From contig NC_092676.1 in the NCBI RefSeq assembly GCF_964355755.1, positions 3,518,288-3,582,287 on the forward strand: a DNA stretch of 64,000 nucleotides, read 5' to 3'. Positions 1-8,675 of the stretch are shown piece after piece. Position numbers and translations under genes: made by a program. The notes beneath the pieces were generated by a model. That model saw nothing but the letters and a program-made list of their open reading frames with translations. It was not told the DNA's origin and did no database searches. Each line of letters starts with the position of its first letter. Positions within the stretch are counted from its first letter, which is position 1. The stretch is from Antedon mediterranea (taxonomy: Eukaryota; Echinodermata; Crinoidea; Comatulida; Antedonidae).

Positions 1-1572
1 GTCGTTTTCTGGTCAGCATACCCTCATGTTGGTGGGTTGCAAGCAATCGATAGGTCAACTTAAAAGTACAATTTAACAACTATAGCAACATCTTCATATC
101 TTTCCATTTTTAATGTTGGTTACAATGATGTAGGAAGATACAGGTGTGATATCTCGGAAGGTGCTGCTTCATTTAGTCTGTCTGAATTTGCTTCTGTGGT
201 GATAGGAGAAATAGTGTGCGATCCAAAGAATAGCAATGGTGAGATTGGAACAACGATGACATGTTCCTATTTTACTTCTTATTATTCACGTGATATTGAT
301 TTACTATGGTATAAAAACAGGAAACAAATTACATCAAAAGTACCACAAAACAATGCTATAAAATCAAGAGCTTTGACTGTTGAAGACGATAGAGATGTAT
401 TTACTTGTAAAGCCACAATTAGATCTCAAAATCAAGTGATAGGAACTTGTGAAACTACTCCGCTAGTATTGACAATAGATGCAGAGATTGAACAATCACC
501 GCCAGGTGCACTTCATGATGGAGATAGCTTTACCCTTACCAGCTTAGGGAAAGGTAATCCTGATTATTATGAATATGAATGGACGTGGAATGGCAAACCT
601 GTAGGATCATCGCCAAATGGAAGTCGATTTGCAATAGATAATGTGCTAACTGTGAAGAGTGTATCAAGCAATGCCAACGGCAAAATAGTTACTTGTACTA
701 TTAGTCGTAGTAGTCATAACAGTAGTTTAGCAACCTATACACTGAACATTATAGAGCAAATGACTACACGTTTGCAGTCGACATCTGGTACGCGTACGCG
801 CAACTCAATTACACGTCAGCTATCAACCGACGTCCCTCATGACGAGTCCCCAACAGTAGTGACTACACGTTTACAGTCGACACCAGGTACACCAATTACA
901 GTCAGACTATCAGAAACTAATATCCAGGGTATTGATTCTACAATAGTAATCATTTTCATCATTGGCGGAGTTGCGATAGTTCTTGTGAGTTTGATAACAG
1001 CATTTACAATTTACTTTTTAAAGAAAAGGCACAATAAACAGTACGACAAAGAAGAGACAAAACCCGAAAATGTACCATTGAAAGAACCAGTCTACGGTAA
1101 CACTGAACAAAACATTAACAGTTCTGAATTAGATAATGACCTGTGTGAAAATGTGGAAACAATGTACGCAGAACCTGACCTGTCAACAAATGGGTGCCAT
1201 ATTAAATATGACACGCCACAGAATGCAGTAAACATTGATAAAACTGATGATTCTTTAGGTAAGCCAATGAAACCTAATGAAATGAGTGATGCTAAGCCTA
1301 GAAAAAGGACAAGTGCCGAAAATACGGATATAATACAAGTAAGACCAACCGGACCAACCAAGTCCCACACTGTTAAAGAAAGTCTTGAAGATCTGTATTC
1401 TAGGCCCAACAAACCAACGACAAGAACGCCAGAAATTACGCACGAAGATCTTACTAAGAAAAACGTAGAAGGCTTAACGTACGCAGAAATAGAGTTTACA
1501 AGCGGTACGTTCCCAGCCCCTGAACCACAAGACTACGGGCTTGATTACGCAACTGTACATATTAAGAAGTAA
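1..1572 (+). pseudogene. Three-Ig receptor, class A (ITIM) tail; 5' end outside window, disrupted
   Basis: The window opens inside the first Ig domain. Reading frame 1 continues through Ig1, Ig2 (~211-480), Ig3 (~481-755), a Ser/Thr-rich stalk with two CGTTTRLQST-like repeats, a transmembrane helix (~937-1020) and a 180-residue tail. Two lesions are visible against paralogues. An in-frame TAA lies at 61-63 where relatives have TTA. The first cysteine of Ig3 is lost: LTCSGKG in relatives reads LTSLGKG here (~538-550). The Met codon at 196 is internal and not a plausible start. The tail contains YAEP, YDTP, one LEDLYSRPNKP unit, the ITIM LTYAEI (Tyr codon 1480) and LDYATV. Ig1-Ig2 resemble the genes at 13493 and 19931, while the stalk and tail resemble 24156, so the copy is a mosaic. 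It is most likely a pseudogene. Confidence 0.8.
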
Positions 1573-2215
1573 CGTAATACTGTTACGTAACCGTTACGTA
1601 TTTACCGTTTACATTGTAACAATTTTTAATACGTTTATCATTAACACATATTGTAGAACTCAATATTAATCAATTTTCGATATGTGACGTAACTGTTTGG
1701 TCAAATCGTTTTGTGACAGTTTTATGCAATGTGTATGTAGGTCTAAGATTAAAACAGATTTAAAATAACAGACTATCATATTATCTATCTAGTTGTTTCT
1801 GTAACTTGTATACAGTTTTTCATATTGATATAAAGTACCATCATATTCTATGATAATTTTCTATGATAAATGAATACATAAATGCAGGTTGCATATATAC
1901 TATTATATACTATATATACTATATATATACACGTTATTTTAAATGAAAGAACACTTCTTGCTAATTGTAAATAGATATCATAGCTTTAAATCCGTTTACT
2001 TAATAATAAACGTTTTGTAGTTGAATTCGGTTGCTTATCTATTTTGGTATTTAATTTAAAATAATCAATCTTGTGTTATGTAGGCCTAATTAACCTTGCG
2101 CATATAAATAAGTTACTTAATATATTTTCTATTTTAAAGAAACTGATGTAGGCCTACAGTATACCGTATTTTTTTATTTTAATCTCGAAATTGGATTTTT
2201 AGTTATTATCATTAT
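1573..2215 (+). other. 3' flank of class A gene
   Basis: No gene is visible. The first ~200 bases are clearly related to the sequence following the class A gene that ends at 26147, including a shared GATATGTGACGTAAC segment, so they are probably 3' untranslated sequence. An AATAAA hexamer at 2005-2010 is a candidate poly(A) signal. The remainder is A+T-rich with short AT microsatellites near 1900-1935. Confidence 0.5.
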
Positions 2216-2700
2216 ATAATTGATTTATATTGATTAGATAGCTTAATATTATTGATTATGAAATTAAAGTTATTGATTATGTATTTGATATTGGTTGTTA
2301 TTGGGTTTTCAAATGAAAGCCAAATGTGTGAGTTATTTTTTGTTCTTGTATGAGGAAGCAAACTGAACTAATTATTTTTGGAAATGAGGAGATTGAAACA
2401 ACACTGACAAGATCAAGGAAGTACAGGAAACAATTAGCAACAGTTATGAGTTATATAAACACTAACATGAATGTATGAGGTTAGAGATTGGTGGTTACAT
2501 TAATTCCCTTTCTGTTGATGGTACTTCGGACAATTCTCCCCGAGTGTTCAACAAGTCGGACTTCCGGAAAAAAGTAATTCAACATTACAGCAATTCCTAC
2601 ATGATCAAAAAAAAAAGAAGAAAAATGAAATAAATGAAAAAGTTTAAAATTAGTTAGAGATTGATGGTTACTTTCCTGTGGTAATTCGTTTAACTCTTAA

Positions 2701-3852
2701 GCTCTGTCTACACTATCAAACTAGTTTGACAAAAAAGGATGTGATGTACCAAAATATGGTGGTGATATTCCCAAATATGGTAGTGGTATATCATGTCCAT
2801 ATATGGGCCCTTCACATTTTTTTTGTCACATAACATTTGATATTGTAGAAAAACCTTTACTGTTTAAAAAAAATGACGCACATTTTTCATTTTATTTGAA
2901 ATTCATATAGGCCTACAATTTAGATTTCAAAGATTTTTTTGTTATCTTTAGTGGTTCACCACCACATTTATTCATTCAATGTTTCATTAGGGCCTACATA
3001 ATTTGTTACCATTATTTTCTGTTTTTCCTCATTAATATCATAATTTTAACCTTTAGTATCATCATTAATAAACATTCATTTGTTATTTTGTTTTCTGAAT
3101 TACTAAACATTAATATACAGAGTATTTACTTCTTAACGTTCTTTTTTTTTGCTAAATCTTCTATTTACAAAACCAATTGTATATTAATTAAATACTTAGA
3201 TTTCAAAGATAAAAACACACAAAGTAACGCAAAAGGTTCAAGTATGTTTTTTTTAGCTTGTGGTTCATCAATATCTATAAGATTGCACTGCGGTAATGTA
3301 CCGGTACTGCAATGGTAACAAGTTAAAACCAAACCAACTTATCTTTCTCGATACTGAAGTAAAACTACAATTTATAACGCCTTCGATTTAAATTCCAAAA
3401 GATTTAGATTTTCCTTCGTGCTTCATCAATTGTACGGTAAAGTACCAGTCTGGTAACAAGTTAAGCCAAACCAATTTCTCTTTCTCCATACTGATAGTAA
3501 ACTCTAAATTAAAGACTAAAACTAACTCCTTCGAGGAAGCAACGGCAATAGAAATTAAAGGGCGACAAATTTTACTTAATTCGTTTTTTATGACATTAAA
3601 TGGTCGCACAGACACTTCTGTTCATCTATTCATAGCAAAAAACTATTCAAAACAAACAAGTTACGAAAACAGTAAGCCCTAACAAGGAAACAAGAGCATA
3701 TGAAGCCCTGTCCACACTATCTAACTTTATGTAAAAAGTTATTGCCCATAAACGGACATGATGATGTCACATCACTACCATATTTGGGCATACCACTACC
3801 ATGGGCACATCACACTTTTGTTGTCAAACTAGTTCGATAGTGTAGACAGAGC
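2701..3852. mobile_element. TTAA-flanked MITE, copy 1
   Basis: The 1152-bp element starts GCTCTGTCTACACTATC and ends in the inverse complement GATAGTGTAGACAGAGC, with inverted similarity extending about 100 bases inward. It is flanked by TTAA at 2697-2700 and 3853-3856, the target duplication typical of piggyBac-type elements. Inside, an imperfect direct repeat of about 150 bases carries GGTAACAAGTTAA (about 3315 and 3450). No transposase is recognisable. Two short open frames inside (3088-3318, and 3388-3615 on the minus strand) look like chance. A second copy lies at 29286. Confidence 0.8.
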
Positions 3853-3856
3853 TTAA

Positions 3857-4821
3857 TGCTGGTTGGACCAAAAATAGATCGGAAATGAAAAATCGGAACA
3901 TAAAGGCTTGTTTCTAAGTGTTCTCTATGTCTTGTCGTCACTTGGAAGGTAAACATATTATTATGTACACTTCTCTCCCAGGCTAGGTCACTGCGTATTG
4001 TATATTGTTACAGTATTTCTATCTATGTTCAGTATTATATACTTTCTTATTTACATACCACCTATCCTATTGGTATATAAGTACTCTAGGCGTTGTTTTC
4101 TGTTCTTCTGATGATGAGAATTGTTTCTCGAAACATGTCACATTTTAAGGCAGTTTGCCTATTCGTTAAATGCCTCGCTATACTCACATTAACTCGTAAG
4201 TTCGGTGGAATCATTCATGATTTATCTATTATATAATATGATTGTATGATTACCGTTGTTTTGATAGTAGTAAATGAATTTAGAAATATCTCTTTACTAC
4301 ACCAATCGGTATAAAATAAAACTGAGAAAATAAGAATTTATTTATTTCAGTTAGTCTTATTTCTGAAGAAGCTGTGCGTGTAAAGTATACAACAACAGTG
4401 TCAAGTTAAACCATCCAAGTATTTTCATTTCGATTGGTTTGTTAAAAATGTCTAAATTCCTAATCCGGAGGTAATGAAGTAAATAAACACTGTATGGGGC
4501 ATCATTGTATTATCACAGGATAACATACCACGCAATATAATAATAACACATATGAAACGATCTTCTAAAATAACTTTATAATCGGATAAACAATTATTTC
4601 TATATGATTGGATATTGTATTGGGCACAAATGAAATCATATCGCGTGAAGCTTTAGTAATAATGTCTTTCAAAAGAATGCGTTAAAACATCAACTATTCT
4701 TACACTGTAGTCATTACTGTAAATGATTGGAATCTACAATAGTCCTAAACAATCTCAATTTTGGTAAGGAAGTTACTTTAAACCGATCAAAAGCAATATT
4801 TGGGAATTGACATTCACAAGA
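3857..4821 (+). other. Upstream region of class C gene with Penelope-like fragment
   Basis: The first ~350 bases carry a sequence with a hammerhead-like motif at 4108-4139, discussed separately. The remainder up to the start codon is shared with the region upstream of 31387 and is A+T-rich. I found no copy of the GGGGGCGG motif that precedes most other family members. Confidence 0.5.
4108..4139 (+). ncRNA. Hammerhead-ribozyme-like motif of a Penelope-like element, copy 1
   Basis: CTGATGA is followed by a GAGAA/TTCTC stem with a TTGT loop, then GAAAC and ATGTC. This matches the order of a hammerhead core: CUGAUGA, stem II, GAAA, very short stem III, then a UC cleavage position. Minimal hammerheads of this kind are known from terminal repeats of Penelope-like retroelements. 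In this copy an extra ATG triplet leaves a bulge before stem II, so catalysis is doubtful. No Penelope coding sequence is seen nearby. Confidence 0.4.
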
Positions 4822-6540
4822 ATGGCTCATTCTCAATATTGGACATTGCTGTTCTTAAAGTTTCTGATTATATTTCATATATCTCACTGTTGTCATACGC
4901 AGTACTACAATTTTACAGAACATCCACAATCGGTTCTCGTTGCAGACGGACAAACTACAACGCTATCGTGTGAATGGACACCAGCATTGAATAACAACCA
5001 TCTCGTAACATGGAAATACGATCGTGTTAATAGTCCTAAACGAATTGAAATTTCAGATACAAAATACGCATTAATGAACGAAGCAACATCTTCAAGTCTT
5101 TCCATTTCTAATGTTGGCTCTGGTGACGTAGGCAACTACATTTGTGAGATCTTCGAATGTGATTCATACAACAGTGTCTCATCTTCTACATTTGCTTCTC
5201 TAGTATTAGGAGAATTGATATGTTTTCCGGAGAATGTTGTTGATATAGGAACAACGCTGATATGCTCCTTCACCTCTTCTGATAATTCATATATTATTAA
5301 TTTACTATGGTATAACAACGGAAAACAAATAACTTCGGGACAACAACAAAACAATGATTTAGAATCAACGGCTCTGACTGCCGAAGACGAAGGAGGTGTA
5401 TTTACTTGTAAAGCCACCATCGGATTTCAAAGTCAAGCGACAGGAACTTGTGAAACTACTCCACTAGTATTTCCAATAGATGCAGAGATTTAACAATCAC
5501 CACCAGGTCCACTTCAGGTTGGTGATAGATTTAATCTTACCTGCGTAGGGAAAGGTAATCCTGAAAATTATAATTACGAATGGACGTGGAATAACAACCC
5601 AGTAGAATCTATGACAGATAGTCGATTTGCAATTGGCAATATGGTTATTGTGAATACTGTATCAGGCAGTGACAATGGCAAAATGGTTTCTTGTACTATT
5701 AGTAGTAGTGGTTACAGAAGTATAGCGAGCTATACAATAAACATTTTGGATCAGACATCGAGTACAACTACAAGTATGTCGACACCAGATAGGCCTACAC
5801 GTACGCAAAAACCAATTACGGCGGTCAGACTCACAATACCTGATGACCCGGATGACATTTCAACAACAGTAATGACTACACGTTTAAAGTCGACACTAGA
5901 TACACGTACGCAAAAACCAATTACGGTCAGACTCACAACACATAATGTTCCGGATGACATTTCAACAACAGCAATGACTACACCAGATACACGTTTGCAA
6001 AAAACAATTACACATCAACTCACAACACATAAAGTCTCGGAAGACGTTTCCGCAACAGTAGACCTAATGAATACACGTTTAAACACAACACCTGTTACTG
6101 TAACGCGTTCTATTACAGAAATCCTAACGGTTGTAATTATCGTAGTTGCAATTTTACTCGTCGTTTCTTTGATAATAATAATAAGCCTATGTGTTTATTT
6201 GCAAAAAAAGAAAAAAGAAAAACACAACTCCTTCAAATCGACTGTCAAATAATCTTGAGCACGTTTACTATTACATTACGTCGTCTAGCGCACACGTGAC
6301 CTCGACAGCCAGTAACACTAAGTATGATTATGTCATACACCCATTCACACGCAATACTGAAGAATCCACTCCTGAGTACCTTGAATTGGACGATGGTTTC
6401 CAAGATATGGCGCACCAAAACCAGAAAGTAATACAGCCGCTGATTACGATGATGTTGCATCGCAACAAACAGATACTAAAAACCAAGAGTACAAATTCGA
6501 AAATGGTATGCTGCGTGTTAAAGGTATCAGAGAGACATAA
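4822..6540 (+). pseudogene. Three-Ig receptor, class C tail; three lesions
   Basis: The start is ATG at 4822, matching the MAH... start of paralogues. Signal peptide (~26 residues), Ig1, Ig2, Ig3, a long Thr-rich stalk, transmembrane helix and short tail are all recognisable. It is a close paralogue of 31387. Three lesions are visible: GAA to TAA at 5491-5493 between Ig2 and Ig3; one extra A in the A-rich run just after the membrane helix (6201-6208), which shifts the tail out of frame; and a two-base AT insertion near 6409. The degraded tail still encodes YDYV-like and YKFEN motifs up to a TAA at 6538. A product from the first frame would be a soluble two-Ig protein of about 223 residues. 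Confidence 0.85.
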
Positions 6541-7659
6541 AAAAATAAGGTACGCAACTATCAATTTTTTACGCATGTAATGGAACTACGATGACGTCAC
6601 ATTGGTGCGTACACGGCGTTGTTTGCTGATGAACGAGTCAATCGTGTACGAAAATTGTCTGATTTATATCTAAAGCAAACGTTAGACGCGTACAGTATGA
6701 AACTTAATCAAATAAATCAATCATTGTATAGAAACCACTATCCCAATAGAGGTCTTGTTTAACATATAGCAAGATACATCTGCGAAGAAAAACAAGTAAA
6801 TTGTAATTCTCATTACACGAAGGACAAAATGGACCGCACCATGGATCTAGTTTAAGTTTTAAAAAGGATATGCTTTCAAATAAATGTTTATATAATATTA
6901 TAACAGTTATTTTATATAAACCACTACCAACCCCATGGTCTAATATAAATCTAAATAAATAAGTGTACAGTTATATGCATTTAAAAAAGAGTAAACTGTA
7001 GCCCGTTATAGCAAAACATGTTAAGCTTGTATAGACGCAAAAAAAAAAAGCGAATTGACCAATGACAAGCGACAGTTCGAATAATACATTGCTTATGATT
7101 GGTCAAATCATTTACGTTGCGTTACGTCCTTGTGTTGCGTCTCTAGAGAGAACCAAGCATTAGGGGGAAAATGTACGCAATATTAGTACAAAATTATATA
7201 TTAGGAAGGAAGGAATATAGATGCACAGATTATGTTTAAATAACATAGTATAAAATGACCCCAAGTAACGAGAGGAAAGCCATGAATAAACGTTATACTT
7301 ATTTGATCATCATCAGGAATCGATGATTAAATAAAGATTGAAACGTTGAATCATGGCTTGCCTCTCTTTATTACTTAAGAAAAGAACAACACTAGATTAT
7401 TAACGAGCAATATGACAAGAATAACACAGGAATTAGGAAGGCAGGAAGTTTTACGAAACTATTGTAAAAATGTATTGGTTTATCAAGTTGTCCGGTATCG
7501 TGTTTTGTTTTCACTTTCATTATGTTTCTAAGTGTACAATGAACGAATAAATTAATTCCAGTCAATTATCTATCAACATATTATTGGTTAAGGAAACGAA
7601 TTATAATATAAGTACCCTCCTAAATGATATTATGTACGAATATACAAACTTTCATTGTC
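6541..7659 (+). other. Intergenic, mostly repeats
   Basis: No gene is visible. It holds 3' flank of the preceding copy, a short element bounded by GACGCAA (7032) and TTGCGTCT (7143), and the foldback at 7262-7376. All are shared with 32908-33890. Confidence 0.5.
7262..7376. repeat. Long foldback (hairpin) element, copy 1
   Basis: The left arm GTAACGAGAGGAAAGCCATG pairs imperfectly with a right arm containing CATGGCTTGCCTCTC. The inner part pairs again (TATTTGATCATCATC with GATGATTAAATAAA). The structure would form a near-continuous hairpin of about 115 nt. A second copy lies at 33482-33605. Confidence 0.6.
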
Positions 7660-7815
7660 TACAAAGCTTAATAGTTCACCCTCAACATTGGACTATGTTG
7701 TTTTACAAATGCTTGATTATATTTAATTATTATACACTTGTTAAAAACCACCGAAATGAGTTATCGTTGCGAAAAGACAAACACCTACGTCATCGTGTAA
7801 ATGAACACCCGAATT
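7660..7815 (+). pseudogene. Decayed 5' end of a receptor gene (signal peptide and start of Ig1)
   Basis: The sequence aligns by eye with the start of the family: an LLFYKCLII signal segment, then sequence corresponding to SVLVAEGQTATLSCEW with several substitutions and indels. Nothing downstream of Ig1 is recognisable before 8676. A more legible copy lies at 33895-34045. Confidence 0.6.
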
Positions 7816-8362
7816 ATATGCAAACGATGTAATATCTGAAATAGACGCAAACTCCGCCTGGTATAGAGGGTGAGGGGGGAAATTTAGATATCCAGAAACA
7901 AACTAAACATAAATCTATGTATATATATGTTTCCATCTAATTGTAGCCTTACGTTAATCTAGTCAAACTAAGTGTCCAATGCTTACAAAACAAAGGAGGG
8001 GCCAATGCGGGGTTTGGGGCGTTACACATTTACTGTCATTACACCTAGAGGTCTACTTCTGCAGCCAAATCTTGTTCTTTAGTTTAGAAAATCAATTCGT
8101 AAACCACGCTCTCTAAGAGAAGACAGACATTTAATCAGTAATTGTATCTTTTCATTAAAAAACAATATCTTTCTACATATATTTAAATCAATAGTATGTT
8201 TAAATTACTGTATTTGACAATGCAGTGTTAATGTTCAGAATTGTGTAATTCTTATTCTTGTCAGCATTTATCAGGTATTTCTGCCGTGTGTGGCAGCAGA
8301 CGGCAACTTACATAAAAAGAAAACAAGAAACAGGAATGATCCAACGTTTTAGTTCTAAGTTA
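7816..8362 (+). other. Intergenic upstream of 8676
   Basis: No gene is visible. The sequence is shared with 34046-34550 and leads into the conserved GGGGGCGG motif. Confidence 0.45.
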
Positions 8363-8380
8363 CTCTATAGGGGGCGGTAT
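8363..8380 (+). promoter_or_regulatory. Conserved CTCF-like motif upstream of 8676
   Basis: CTCTATAGGGGGCGGTAT stands out in A+T-rich sequence about 300 bases before the start codon. It is preceded by ACGTTTTAGTTCTAAGTTA, as in the copy at 34551. The core YAGGGGGCGG fits the central part of the known CTCF consensus (SYAGRKGGCRSY), with mismatches 5' of it. Confidence 0.5.
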
Positions 8381-8675
8381 GCATTATTACTAGTTTTGCC
8401 TACAGAATGGAATACGTTAAAATAACTTGATACAGGTTACGTAGTTGATGCTAATATCACTTTAGCAGGAGTACGCTACAATACAGTACCCAATAATCAG
8501 AACGACTGAGTGTTACATAGTATTACTTGTACCAACGTGTACAGCAATTATTTATACAATATTAAGGAATACAGTATCTTTCAATTTGGTATACAATTCT
8601 AGACATTTATTATTCGTATAATCTTGAATTTGATAAGTAAGTAAATCGATCCCGGAACTTAACCGTCGAAGTGTA

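Noticed and set aside
196-198. Met codon as a start for the first gene
   Set aside because: It lies between Ig1 and Ig2 in alignment (VIGEIVC corresponds to VLGEITC); a protein from here would lack a signal peptide.
4807-4821. Upstream TTG/GTG-initiated extensions of several receptor frames (also 13475, 24138, 31372, 34696, 50832, 56558)
   Set aside because: Non-ATG starts are not expected here, and all copies align at the ATG of MAHH/MARH/MSHL, which gives a proper signal peptide.
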